Below, one piece after another: positions 19,523 through 29,437 of a DNA stretch of 64,000 bases. The notes below the pieces were generated by a model that was not told the origin of the DNA, did not search any database, and saw only the letters and a program-made list of their open reading frames with translations. Made by a program: the position numbers and the translations under genes. Every line of letters starts with the position of its first letter. The first letter of the stretch is position 1. The DNA comes from Cereibacter_A azotoformans (lineage in GTDB: Bacteria; Pseudomonadota; Alphaproteobacteria; Rhodobacterales; Rhodobacteraceae): assembly GCF_003050905.1 (NCBI RefSeq), contig NZ_QAOT01000006.1. One strand, written 5' to 3'.

Positions 19523-19792
19523 TCAGCCCTCGGCCAGTCGCGCGGCGCGGCCTCCGCGGCGCTGCGGGCGCGGGGCGGCGGCCAGGCCGGCCGAGAGCAC
19601 CTCGCTCATCGGGTGGTCGGGCCGCCCGGCCGCATAGGCCTCAAGCAGTGTCCGCAGGGCCTCTTGCACCTGGTTCGAGGGCAGGCTCAGCGCCCAGTCC
19701 ACGAAGATCGAGCGGCATTCGCCCATGCTGATGCCCTCGATCGCATAGCTCTCGCGCACGAGGCCCTTGGGGTCGGCTTCATCCAGCTGCAC
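19523..19792 (-). CDS. Conserved hypothetical protein, 89 residues, overlapping glnE
   Basis: An 89-residue acidic-to-neutral protein with an Arg-rich tail (RRGGRAARL). It starts at a GTG (19792) inside the last codons of glnE, 14 nt of overlap, with AAGGAG upstream inside glnE; translation is therefore probably coupled to glnE. The body contains YAIEGISMGECRSIFVDWAL and an Ala/Leu-rich helix, with no membrane segment. I recognise no domain. Its coupling suggests a conserved link to nitrogen regulation, but that is inference. Confidence 0.68.
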   Translation of the reverse strand: MQLDEADPKGLVRESYAIEGISMGECRSIFVDWALSLPSNQVQEALRTLLEAYAAGRPDHPMSEVLSAGLAAAPRPQRRGGRAARLAEG

Positions 19793-22592
19793 GGTCGCCC
19801 TCTCCTTCCTGGTTGGTTCCGTCCGATCCGAGCCGCGCGTCGATCCGCAGCGCCGCCTCGGCCACATGTGTCTGAAGCCGCGCCAGCAGCGCCTCGGCCG
19901 AGGGCGCCTCCACCTCGCGCAGCAGGAAGGCCCGTCCGCCCTCGCCCAGCGCGCCGAAATCCACCGGCGCCTCGGACAGAAGCCGCGAGCCGGCCTGAAG
20001 CCGCCAGCACAGACGGTAGGCGGCAAGGAGCGCGCTCTCGTCGGCCGCCGAGAGGAAGCCGCTCCGCACCCCCGCCCGCAGTTGCTGTTCCACGCGCCGG
20101 GCGGGATCCCCTGCCAGAAGCGCCGCCGTCTGGGCGAGCAGTTCGATGTCCATGATCCGGCCGGGGCCGTTCTTGGCCTCCCAGGGGCCGCTCGGCGGCT
20201 TGGCGTCCGCAAGCCGCCGCCGCATGTCGGCCACGTCGGGCAGGACCCGTGACGGAACCGCCTTCTCGGCCAGGATCTCGCGCCGGAGCGCCTCGATCTC
20301 GCCCATGAGCCCCGGATCGCCGGCCAGCGTCCGCGCGCGGGTCAGGGCCAGATGCTCCCATGTCCAGGCCTCGTCGCGCTGGTAGCTGCGAAACGACTCG
20401 AGCGCCGTCGCCACCGGACCCTGACGGCCGGAGGGGCGCAGGCGCATGTCCACCTCATAGAGACGGCCCTCGGCCATGGGCGCGGTCAGCGCCGTCACGA
20501 GGGCCTGCGTCAGGCGCGCGAAATAGGGCCGCGCGCCGAGCGGCCGTGGGCCGGTGCTCTCCTCCTGCCCCTGCGCGTCGTGGATCACGATCAGGTCGAG
20601 ATCCGAGCCGGCGTTGAGCCGCCCTGCCCCGAGGCTGCCCATCCCGAGCACCACCGCGCCGCGTCCCGGCGCCGGCCCGTGCTTGCGGGCGAATTCCTCG
20701 GAGACGATCGGCCAGAGCGCCACCACCACCGCCTCGGCCAGATCGGCATATTGCTTGGCCGCCTCGAAGGCGTCGATCAGACCGCGCAGGTGATGCACGC
20801 CGACGCGGAAATGCCACTCCTTCATCCACCGCCGGGCCGCATCGAGCCGCCGTTCGTAATCCGGCACCGCCGCGAGTTTGTCGGCCAGTTCCCGCGCGAG
20901 GCTCTGCGTACCGGGCCAGTGGGTGAAGAACCCCCCGCCGATCACCGCATCCAGCACCGCCGCGTTGCGCGACAGGTAGCGGGCGAGCTTTGGAGACGTG
21001 GCGCAGATGTCGGCGATCAGGTCCACGAGCGGGGGGTTCGCGTCGAAGAGCGCGAAGATCTGAACGCCCGCCGGCAATCCGCCCAGGAAGCCGTCAAAGG
21101 CGGCCAGGGCCTCGTCGGAGTTGGCCGCACGGCCGAGGCTTTTGAGGATCTGTGGACGGAGCCGGTTGAAGATCGCCACCGCGCGCTGCGATCGGAGGGC
21201 TGGATAGCTGGCCCAGCCCTCGACGATCTCGCGCGCATGGGCCGACAGCTCGGGCCCGTCCTCGGCCTGTCCCGGCGCGAAGAAGCCTTCGGTCAGCCGG
21301 TCCACCCGCTCGAGCCGATCGCGCAGCGCGGCGCGGAACGCCTCGGGCGCAAGGCCGCAGAAGGCGGCGATCCGGTCCACGCCCTCCGACGTGGCGGGCA
21401 TCGTGTGGGTCTGGGCGTCCTGCACCATCTGCAGCCGGTGCTCGACCTCGCGGTGGGCGCGGTAATGATCGGTCAGCTCTTCGGCCACGTCGGACGGGAT
21501 CCATCCCGCGGCCGAAAGGGCCCGCAGTCCGCCCACCGTCGTCCGGTCGCGCAGGCTCGGGTCGCGGCCGCCGGCGATCAGCTGGCGGGTCTGGGTGAAG
21601 AACTCGATTTCGCGGATGCCGCCGACCCCGAGCTTCATGTCGTGCCCCTCGATCACCACCGGCCCATGCAGGCCGCGGTGGTCGCGGATGCGCAGCCGCA
21701 TGTCATGGGCATCCTGGATGGCCACGAAATCGAGATGCTTGCGCCAGACGAAGGGCACCAGCGCCTTTAGGAACCGATCTCCCGCGGCAAGATCCCCGCC
21801 GCAGGGACGCGCCTTGATATAGGCCGCCCGCTCCCAGGTGCGGCCGACGCTTTCGTAGTAGCTCTCGGCGGCGGCCATCGAGAGGCAGACGGGCGTCACC
21901 GCCGCATCGGGGCGCAGGCGCAGGTCGGTGCGGAAGACGTAACCCTCGGCCGTGAGGTCCGACAGCAGCGCCGTCATCCGGCGCGTGACGCGGATGAAGG
22001 AGGCCCGCGCCTCCTGCTCCTCGCCCGGATAGCGGGTCTCGTCGAACAGGCAGACGAGGTCGATGTCCGAGGAATAGTTCAGCTCGCCCGCGCCCATCTT
22101 GCCCATCGCAAGCGCCACCATGCCCCCGGCCGTCCCGGCATCCTCGGGGCGCGCGCCCGGCAGCTTGCCGCGGCGGATCTCGTCCGCCACCAGCCGCCGG
22201 ATCGCCAGATCGGTCGCCCGGTCCGCCAGCCGGGTGAGTGCGCCCGTCACCTTTTCCAGCGGCCAGACGCCCCCGAGGTCGGCCAGCGCCGTCAGAAGCG
22301 CGGTGCGGCGCTTGGCAATGCGGAGCCCGTCGCCGAGCCCCGCCATGGGCAGATCCTCGAGCGGATCGAGAATCGCGTCGAGCGCGGCCTCGGGTGGCTG
22401 CGAGAGCGCGGGGCGCAGCCAGTCGGCCTCGCGCACCATCAGCCCTCGCAGGAAGGGGCTGCATCCCGCCGTGGCGGAGAGAAGGCCGGCCAGCTCCGGC
22501 CCCAGATCGGCGAAGCTGCGGGCGATGTCGGCCGCGGGCTCGGGCTCGTAGGGCAAGGGCTGGCGGGTGATGCGCGTGGTGAAATCTGTCAT
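19779..22592 (-). CDS. glnE: Bifunctional glutamine synthetase adenylyltransferase/deadenylase
   Basis: A 937-residue GlnE with two nucleotidyltransferase halves. The N-terminal (deadenylylating) domain has GELNYSSDIDLVCLFDE and the C-terminal (adenylylating) domain GSLGAGRLNAGSDLDLIVIHD; both G-x-L ... D-x-D metal motifs are intact, followed by MRLRPSGRQGPVAT. The enzyme adds or removes AMP on glutamine synthetase in response to PII protein and glutamine. The start at 22592 is chosen because MTDFTTRITRQPLPYEP fits the short alphaproteobacterial N terminus; upstream in-frame codons show no conservation. A small gene overlaps its 3' end. Confidence 0.95.
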   Translation of the reverse strand: MTDFTTRITRQPLPYEPEPAADIARSFADLGPELAGLLSATAGCSPFLRGLMVREADWLRPALSQPPEAALDAILDPLEDLPMAGLGDGLRIAKRRTALLTALADLGGVWPLEKVTGALTRLADRATDLAIRRLVADEIRRGKLPGARPEDAGTAGGMVALAMGKMGAGELNYSSDIDLVCLFDETRYPGEEQEARASFIRVTRRMTALLSDLTAEGYVFRTDLRLRPDAAVTPVCLSMAAAESYYESVGRTWERAAYIKARPCGGDLAAGDRFLKALVPFVWRKHLDFVAIQDAHDMRLRIRDHRGLHGPVVIEGHDMKLGVGGIREIEFFTQTRQLIAGGRDPSLRDRTTVGGLRALSAAGWIPSDVAEELTDHYRAHREVEHRLQMVQDAQTHTMPATSEGVDRIAAFCGLAPEAFRAALRDRLERVDRLTEGFFAPGQAEDGPELSAHAREIVEGWASYPALRSQRAVAIFNRLRPQILKSLGRAANSDEALAAFDGFLGGLPAGVQIFALFDANPPLVDLIADICATSPKLARYLSRNAAVLDAVIGGGFFTHWPGTQSLARELADKLAAVPDYERRLDAARRWMKEWHFRVGVHHLRGLIDAFEAAKQYADLAEAVVVALWPIVSEEFARKHGPAPGRGAVVLGMGSLGAGRLNAGSDLDLIVIHDAQGQEESTGPRPLGARPYFARLTQALVTALTAPMAEGRLYEVDMRLRPSGRQGPVATALESFRSYQRDEAWTWEHLALTRARTLAGDPGLMGEIEALRREILAEKAVPSRVLPDVADMRRRLADAKPPSGPWEAKNGPGRIMDIELLAQTAALLAGDPARRVEQQLRAGVRSGFLSAADESALLAAYRLCWRLQAGSRLLSEAPVDFGALGEGGRAFLLREVEAPSAEALLARLQTHVAEAALRIDARLGSDGTNQEGEGDRAAG

Positions 22593-22780
22593 GGCGGCGA
22601 GCATGGCGGGCGCCCGGTGCGGGGTCAACGGCCCCGCGCGCCGCAAAGGTCGCAGGAGGCGCGCTGCGGCATGGCGGCCCGCTCTCCATGGGTGGCCGAG
22701 AGGCCCGCCCGCCGGGGCGGACATGTGAAAACCCTTAACATCGCCCCTTGCGCGGGGGCGTCGAGCCCCCATCTCTAGCC

Positions 22781-22799
22781 ATGTGAAAGAGCTTCACAT
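22781..22799. promoter_or_regulatory. Interrupted palindrome ATGTGAA-N5-TTCACAT
   Basis: A perfect 7+7 inverted repeat with a 5-base spacer lies about 33 nt before the DUF2852 gene. A second half-like copy, CATGTGAAA, occurs about 55 bp upstream near 22724, and a small GGGGGC/GCCCCC hairpin lies between them (22754-22770). It resembles a CRP half-site pair, but the spacing is seven rather than six bases. Possible operator; binding protein unknown. Confidence 0.45.
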
Positions 22800-22831
22800 C
22801 CACCGCCACCCTGTGCTGACGGAGACTGCCC

Positions 22832-23242
22832 ATGATACCCGCCACCGCCCGCGCCGGCATCGGCTCCTGGCCTGCCCGCGCCGAAGCCTGGCTTGACGAA
22901 CGGGGCCGCCCGGCCTGGATCGCCGCCATGGTCCTGGGCTTCATCGCCTTCTGGCCCGTAGGCCTGGCCCTTCTCGCCTACATGATCTGGAGCAAACGCA
23001 TGTTCAGCCGGTCCTGCGGCGCGCGCAGCGCCATGTCCCGCCACGTCGCCTGGAACAGCAGCGGCAACGCCGCGTTCGACGCCTACAAGGCCGACACGCT
23101 CCGGCGGCTCGAGGAAGAGCAGATCGCCTTCGAATCCTTCCTCCAGCGCCTGCGCGAGGCCAAGGACAAGCAGGAGTTCGACGCCTTCATGGAAGAGCGG
23201 TCCCGCACCGCCTCGAGGCCCGCGGCCGACGCTGACGCCTGA
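22832..23242 (+). CDS. DUF2852 family membrane-anchored protein
   Basis: A 136-residue protein with one hydrophobic segment (about 28-50: AWIAAMVLGFIAFWPVGLAL), a Ser/Arg-rich patch, then a highly charged coiled-coil-like C-terminal half (ADTLRRLEEEQIAFESFLQR) ending in an Ala/Asp tail. The FWPVGLALLAYMIWSKRM stretch is what I associate with DUF2852, common in alphaproteobacteria and of unknown function. It stands alone after the divergent glnE, with an RDD-family gene 76 nt downstream. Confidence 0.8.
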   Translation: MIPATARAGIGSWPARAEAWLDERGRPAWIAAMVLGFIAFWPVGLALLAYMIWSKRMFSRSCGARSAMSRHVAWNSSGNAAFDAYKADTLRRLEEEQIAFESFLQRLREAKDKQEFDAFMEERSRTASRPAADADA

Positions 23243-23317
23243 GGCGGGCACCCGGCCCGAGACGACATCGGAACGGCCTCCCACGGGGGGCCGCTCCTGC
23301 CACGAGAGGACGCCTTG

Positions 23318-23770
23318 ATGAGCCACAGCTGGACCGATCCCCTGCCCGATCCCGACCGCCACGCCGAGTTCTACGCCGACGTGCCACTCAAGCGCGGGCT
23401 GGCGTGGGTCGTGGACATGTTCCTGATCGCCCTGATTACGGCGCTGATCGTGCCCTTCACGGCCTTCACGGCGCTGTTCTACCTGCCTGTCCTGTTCCTC
23501 TGCGTGGGCTTTGCCTATCGGACCGTCACGCTGGCGCGCAGTTCGGCCACGCCCGGCATGCGGCTGATGGCGATCGGTCTTCGCACCCACCGGGGCGAGC
23601 CGCTGGGCCTGTCCGAGGCCTTCCTGCACACGCTGGGCTATACGGTCTCGGTCAGCATGGTCCTGCCCCAGATCGTCTCGGTCGTGCTGATGCTGACGAC
23701 GGCGCGGGCGCAGGGTCTGACCGATCATCTGCTGGGCACGGTTGCCCTCAACCGGGCGGCGGGAGACTGA
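23318..23770 (+). CDS. RDD family integral membrane protein
   Basis: A 150-residue membrane protein of the RDD family: an N-terminal conserved Arg/Asp pair (LKRGLAWVVDMFLIALI) in the first helix, two or three further helices, and the family's T-P-G-M-R-L-M motif (SATPGMRLMAIGL). The function of RDD proteins is mostly unknown; some act in ion or solute transport. The ATG at 23318 is preferred to the TTG immediately before it; GAGAGGA lies upstream. Confidence 0.85.
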   Translation: MSHSWTDPLPDPDRHAEFYADVPLKRGLAWVVDMFLIALITALIVPFTAFTALFYLPVLFLCVGFAYRTVTLARSSATPGMRLMAIGLRTHRGEPLGLSEAFLHTLGYTVSVSMVLPQIVSVVLMLTTARAQGLTDHLLGTVALNRAAGD

Positions 23771-23872
23771 CGGCGGGCGATCGCGCATTCGCGCGCGCGG
23801 GGCGACAAGAGGGATCTTGGCTCGGCCCGGCCACCTTGCTAACGTATCCGGCAGTCCAGCGAAGAGCCGCCC

Positions 23873-24715
23873 ATGCGCCACACGCTCCCCATCGCGCCGC
23901 AGTTCTATGTGACGGCTCCGCAATCCTGCCCCTATCTCGAGGGCAGGCTTGAGCGCAAGCTGTTCACCGCACTGCAGGGCGAACATGCGCAGAAGCTGAA
24001 CGATACCCTGTCCAAGCAGGGATTCCGCCGGTCGCAGAACGTGCTTTACCGCCCGTCCTGCGCGGAATGTTCGGCCTGCCTCTCCGCCCGCATCCGCGTG
24101 GCGGATTTCGAGCCGTCGCGCACGCAGCGCCGGGTGCTGAAGCGCAACGCGGACCTGCGCCGCAATGCCACCAGCCCCTGGGCGACCGAGGACCAGTATG
24201 CGCTGTTCCGGCGCTATCTCGACGACCGGCACGCGGACGGCGGGATGGCCGACATGGACATCTTCGAGTTCGCGGCGATGATCGAGGAGACGCCGATCCG
24301 CTCGCGCGTCATCGAATATTCGCGCCCCGGCGAAGAGGGCCGGCCCCGGCCGCTGTCGGCCGTGTGCCTGACCGACATCTTCGACGACGGGCTGAGCATG
24401 GTCTATTCCTTCTACGACCCCGACATGGCGGACAGGTCGCTGGGAACCCATGTGATCCTCGACCATATCGAGATCGCCCGCGAGGCGGGGCTCCCCTATG
24501 TCTATCTCGGCTACTGGGTGCCGGGCAGCCGCAAGATGGGCTACAAGGCCAATTTCGCGGCGCTCGAGATCTACAAGGGCGGGCGCTGGCAGGACATCGG
24601 CCAGCCCTCGGACCATCGGGCCGAGCTTCATCCGCTGTCGGTCGATCCGATCGCCGAGCAGGTGGCCCGGATCAGCCTGCCCGAGGCCCGATCGGGCGAC
24701 CGCACCCGCGACTGA
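23873..24715 (+). CDS. bpt: Aspartate/glutamate leucyltransferase (N-end rule)
   Basis: A 280-residue Bpt/ATE1-fold transferase that attaches leucine from Leu-tRNA to proteins with N-terminal Asp or Glu, marking them for ClpS/ClpAP. Seen: the N-terminal cysteine cluster Cys19 (QSCPYL) and Cys63, Cys66, Cys69 (PSCAECSACL), then YSFYDPDMADRSLGTHVIL and YVYLGYWVPGSRKMGYKANF, all diagnostic of the family. Length is typical. A separate aat gene is not in this window. Confidence 0.93.
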   Translation: MRHTLPIAPQFYVTAPQSCPYLEGRLERKLFTALQGEHAQKLNDTLSKQGFRRSQNVLYRPSCAECSACLSARIRVADFEPSRTQRRVLKRNADLRRNATSPWATEDQYALFRRYLDDRHADGGMADMDIFEFAAMIEETPIRSRVIEYSRPGEEGRPRPLSAVCLTDIFDDGLSMVYSFYDPDMADRSLGTHVILDHIEIAREAGLPYVYLGYWVPGSRKMGYKANFAALEIYKGGRWQDIGQPSDHRAELHPLSVDPIAEQVARISLPEARSGDRTRD

Positions 24716-24945
24716 GGCCAGGCGCGCCGCGCCAAAAACGCCGGGCGCCGACGGGTGGACACCGGAGACGGCACCGAACAGCGGAGACCGCGGCGCCCTC
24801 CTCCTCGGGTTGCCCTTTGCATCCTTGCGGTTTCGCATGGACCGGACGAGCCCGCGATCACGCGACGTTCTGAAGTGTTCCGGCTTGTTTCCCCTTGCAA
24901 ATGTCCCCGCCACTCCCAATTCGGGCCGGAGCGGAGGAGTGCATC

Positions 24946-25860
24946 TTGGTCTATATCCTGTTTGTCCTGGGCCTGCTGGGCCTCTTCTTTGGTGGCGAAT
25001 ATCTTGTCAGGGGGGCGGCGAATGTGGCCCGGGCTTACCGGATCAGCCCCATGGTGATCGGCCTGACGATCGTGGGCTTTGGCACCTCGACCCCGGAACT
25101 GCTCGTGTCGCTGAACGCCGCGCTGAACGGCGCCCCGGCCATTGCGGTCGGCAACGTCCTGGGCTCGAACATCGCGAACGTCCTGCTGATCCTGGGGGTG
25201 ACGGCGCTGGTCTATCCGGTGATGATCGACGCCCGCCGCATCTGGCGGGATCTGACCTTCATGATCCTGGGGGTGGCGCTCCTGTGGCTCATGCTGCTCG
25301 GAGACGGGCTCTCGCGGATCGAATCCGTCGTGCTTGTGGCGGCGCTGGCGGGCTTCCTCCTCTCATCCTTCCTGAACGGCAAGGAAGAGGAAGAGGTCGA
25401 TCCCGAGGGGCTGATGCCGGTCTGGAAAGCCGCGCTGATCACGCTCGGGGGCCTCGTGGTGCTGATGGTGGGGGCGCGGCTGCTGGTGGACAGCTCGACC
25501 CAGATCGCGCGCTCGTTCGGGATCTCCGAGGCGGTGATCGGCCTCACCGTCGTCGCGGTCGGCACCTCGCTGCCCGAGCTGGCCACTTCGGTCATCGCGG
25601 CCTGGCGGCGGCATTCCGAAATCGCGGTCGGCAACGTCATCGGCTCGAACATCTTCAACGTGCTGGGCATCCTGGGCATCACCGGCCTCGTGCTGCCGAT
25701 CACCGACATCGACCCGCGCTTCCTGCGCGAGGACATGCCGTGGGTGATGGGGACGGGCCTGCTTCTGGTGCTGTTCGCGGCCGTGCTGAAGGGCGTGCCG
25801 CGCTGGGCCGGCGGGGTGCTTCTGGCCGCCTACGCCCTATATGTGGCGCTGATGATCTGA
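24946..25860 (+). CDS. Calcium/sodium antiporter (CaCA family, YrbG-like)
   Basis: A 304-residue cation exchanger of about ten membrane helices made from two inverted repeats. Each repeat has its alpha motif: GLTIVGFGTSTPELLVSLNA with AVGNVLGSNIANV (first half) and GLTVVAVGTSLPELATSV with AVGNVIGSNIFNV (second half). The charged central loop (NGKEEEEVDPEG) separates the halves. The start is taken as TTG 24946, ten bases after GGAGGAG, because the first helix begins there; upstream in-frame sequence is not conserved. Confidence 0.9.
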   Translation: MVYILFVLGLLGLFFGGEYLVRGAANVARAYRISPMVIGLTIVGFGTSTPELLVSLNAALNGAPAIAVGNVLGSNIANVLLILGVTALVYPVMIDARRIWRDLTFMILGVALLWLMLLGDGLSRIESVVLVAALAGFLLSSFLNGKEEEEVDPEGLMPVWKAALITLGGLVVLMVGARLLVDSSTQIARSFGISEAVIGLTVVAVGTSLPELATSVIAAWRRHSEIAVGNVIGSNIFNVLGILGITGLVLPITDIDPRFLREDMPWVMGTGLLLVLFAAVLKGVPRWAGGVLLAAYALYVALMI

Positions 25861-25960
25861 CAGCGCCACCGGATTTGCGGTTGTTTCCGAGCTTCCGCGA
25901 TCCGCGAAACAAATGTGCGGCCCACAAGCCCGCTGCGACACTTTCTTCGCGGATTTGCCA

Positions 25961-25989
25961 TTGACGGTGGTCCGGGCACCGCCTAGTGT
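25961..25989 (+). promoter_or_regulatory. Sigma70-type promoter of the ilvB leader
   Basis: TTGACG (25961-25966) and TAGTGT (25984-25989) are 17 bases apart. TTGACG-type -35 boxes are common in strong R. sphaeroides promoters. Initiation near 25996 would place the leader-peptide start about 20 nt into the transcript. Confidence 0.6.
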
Positions 25990-26016
25990 CCGCCCCGATC
26001 GCAACGGAGGCCCGGG

Positions 26017-26064
26017 ATGCCTGGTGTCGTACTTCTTGTAGGAAAGCTGCGCATGGGCCGGTGA
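26017..26064 (+). CDS. ilvB leader peptide (attenuator)
   Basis: A 15-residue reading frame, MPGVVLLVGKLRMGR, preceded by GGAGG seven bases upstream. Six of its residues are Val or Leu (VVLLV consecutively), the regulatory signature of a branched-chain amino acid leader peptide. It ends just before the hairpins that precede ilvB. Ribosome stalling at the Val/Leu codons would sense charged tRNA levels. Confidence 0.82.
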   Translation: MPGVVLLVGKLRMGR

Positions 26065-26117
26065 CGGTTGACCATAATCGGTTCCCATGCGCCCCCGAGT
26101 GAAACCGGGGGCTTTTT
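26049..26117 (+). promoter_or_regulatory. Transcription attenuator of ilvBN
   Basis: Two mutually exclusive structures are visible. Antiterminator: GCGCATGGG (26049-26057) with CCCATGCGC (26084-26092). Terminator: GCCCCCG (26091-26097) with CGGGGGC (26106-26112), followed by TTTTT (26113-26117). They share bases 26091-26092. A ribosome stalled on the Val/Leu codons leaves the first stem free to form; one that reaches the stop at 26064 covers its left arm and lets the terminator form. ilvB starts 47 nt after the T-run. Confidence 0.8.
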
Positions 26118-26163
26118 GTTGCGCGGATCGCGCGGCCCCAGCGGCCGAAGGATGGAGAGAGAG

Positions 26164-27918
<1,755 letters not shown>

Positions 27919-27930
27919 ACCGGCGGAAGC

Positions 27931-27980
27931 GGGGGCTGCCTGCCCCCGCACCCCCGGGGATATTTCTGCCAGAATGAAAC
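27931..27980 (+). repeat. Intergenic repeat copy C, between ilvB and ilvN
   Basis: Starts GGGGGCTGCCTGCCCCCGCA, continues CCCCCGG, then GGATATTTCTGCCAGAATGAAAC split across the line end at 27980. The left part (GGGGGC...GCCCCC) can form a small hairpin. It shares the GGATATTT - CAGARTGAAA core with four other copies in the window. Confidence 0.8.
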
Positions 27981-28000
27981 AGGATCAGGGAGACGGACGC

Positions 28001-28561
28001 ATGGCGCCGCTCAACATCAAGCAGGGTTCGACCCGGCACTCGGCCTACGATCTTCGCGACCCGCATGGAGAGGTGATCGAGCAGCACACGCTGGCGCTCG
28101 TGGTGGACAACGAGAGCGGTGTTCTCGCGCGGGTGATCGGGCTCTTCTCGGGCCGGGGCTACAATATCGAGAGCCTGACGGTGGCCGAGGTGGACCACAC
28201 CGGGCATCGCAGCCGAATCACGATCGTGACGCGCGGGACGCCCGGCGTGATCGACCAGATCAAGGCGCAGCTTGCGCGGCTGGTGCCGGTGCATGAGGTG
28301 CATGACCTGACGGTCGAGGGGCCCTCGGTGCAGCGGGAGCTGGCGCTGTTCAAGGTTTCGGGCAAGGGCGAGGCGCGGATCGAGGCGCTGCGGCTGGCCG
28401 AGATCTTCCGCGCCAAGGTGGTGGATTCGACGCTGGAGAGCTTTGTCTTCGAGATCACTGGCACGCCCGAGAAGATCGATGCCCTGGCCGATCTGATGCG
28501 CCCGCTGGGGCTGCGCGAGATGGCGCGGACCGGCGTCGCGGCCCTCTCGCGCGGGGTCTGA
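28001..28561 (+). CDS. ilvN: Acetolactate synthase, small (regulatory) subunit
   Basis: A 186-residue regulatory subunit (also called ilvH). The N-terminal ACT domain (about 29-100) has LALVVDNESGVLARVIGLFS and GRGYNIESLTV, the valine-binding part; the C-terminal half is the ACT-like ALS_ss_C domain. It activates IlvB and gives feedback inhibition by valine. The start at 28001 follows AGGGAGA; an in-frame ATG at 27974 lies inside the repeat and would add nine residues. A strong stem-loop closes the operon. Confidence 0.95.
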   Translation: MAPLNIKQGSTRHSAYDLRDPHGEVIEQHTLALVVDNESGVLARVIGLFSGRGYNIESLTVAEVDHTGHRSRITIVTRGTPGVIDQIKAQLARLVPVHEVHDLTVEGPSVQRELALFKVSGKGEARIEALRLAEIFRAKVVDSTLESFVFEITGTPEKIDALADLMRPLGLREMARTGVAALSRGV

Positions 28562-28569
28562 CGTGCGAG

Positions 28570-28593
28570 GATGGGGGCTTTCGGGCCCCCATC
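28570..28593. terminator. Stem-loop between convergent ilvN and paaG
   Basis: GATGGGGGC (28570-28578) and GCCCCCATC (28585-28593) form a perfect 9-bp stem with a 6-base loop, eight bases after the ilvN stop. There is no long T-run on either strand. It probably serves as a bidirectional end for the two converging transcripts. Confidence 0.6.
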
Positions 28594-28596
28594 GCG

Positions 28597-29373
28597 TCAG
28601 CGGCCGGTGAAGCGGGCGGGGCGCTTTTCCAGAAAGGCCGTCACCCCTTCGAGGAAGTCCGCCGAGGCGCCGCAGCCGCCCTGAAGCCGCGCCTCGAGCG
28701 CGAGCTGCTCTTCGAACCCGTTGCCGAAGCTCGCGCGCAGCGCCTGTTTCAACGCCCCATAGGCCCTGGTCGGACCCTCGGCCAGGTGGGTGGCGCGTGC
28801 CTGCCAATGGGCCTCGAAGGTTTCATCGGGCACGGCTTCGTAGATCATGCCCCAGCGGGCGGCCTCGGTGGCGGGAATCGCATCGGCGAAGAGCGCGGCC
28901 CCCATCGCGCGGGCGAGGCCGATCTGGCGCGGCAATGTCCAGGTTCCGCCCGCGTCCGGGATCAGGCCGATCCGCGTGAAGGCCTGGATGAAGCGCGCGC
29001 TCTCGGCGGCGATCACCACGTCGCAGGCGAGCGCGAGATTGGCCCCGGCTCCGGCCGCCACTCCGTTGACCGCGGCGAGGGTCGGCACCGGGCAGTCGGC
29101 GATGGCCCGCAGCAGCGGCTCGTACTCCTCGCGCAGGATGCGCTCGAAGTCGGGGATCTCGAGCCCGCGTGCGTCGCCCAGATCCTGCCCCGAGCAGAAG
29201 CCCCGCCCCTCGCCCGTCAGCACGAGGACCCGCGCGCGGGGCGCGGCTTCGGTAACGGCATGGAGCAGTTCCTCGCGCATCCGGCTCGAGAGCGCGTTCA
29301 TCACCTCGGGCCGCGCGAGCGTGATCTGCGCGATGCCCACACGCTCCTCGACCCTGATTGTCCGGTAGTCCAT
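28597..29373 (-). CDS. paaG: Enoyl-CoA hydratase/isomerase family protein (PaaG-like)
   Basis: A 258-residue crotonase-fold enzyme. Seen: ARPEVMNALSSRMREEL, the oxyanion-hole segment GRGFCSGQDLGDAR and GVAAGAGANLALACDVVIAA. FCSGQDL is typical of PaaG, the isomerase of the phenylacetyl-CoA pathway, but no other paa genes are nearby, so the pathway is not certain; a generic beta-oxidation hydratase is the alternative. It lies 64 nt after ccmH in the same direction. Confidence 0.82.
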   Translation of the reverse strand: MDYRTIRVEERVGIAQITLARPEVMNALSSRMREELLHAVTEAAPRARVLVLTGEGRGFCSGQDLGDARGLEIPDFERILREEYEPLLRAIADCPVPTLAAVNGVAAGAGANLALACDVVIAAESARFIQAFTRIGLIPDAGGTWTLPRQIGLARAMGAALFADAIPATEAARWGMIYEAVPDETFEAHWQARATHLAEGPTRAYGALKQALRASFGNGFEEQLALEARLQGGCGASADFLEGVTAFLEKRPARFTGR

Positions 29374-29437
29374 CCTGTGCCTCCCCTTTGGCGGCCAGCA
29401 TAGCCGGCCGCCCGGGGCGCGGAAGCGCGACGGCGCG

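Noticed and set aside
22781..22799. Canonical CRP site
   Set aside because: The half-sites TGTGA and TCACA are seven bases apart, not six, so the CRP consensus is not met.
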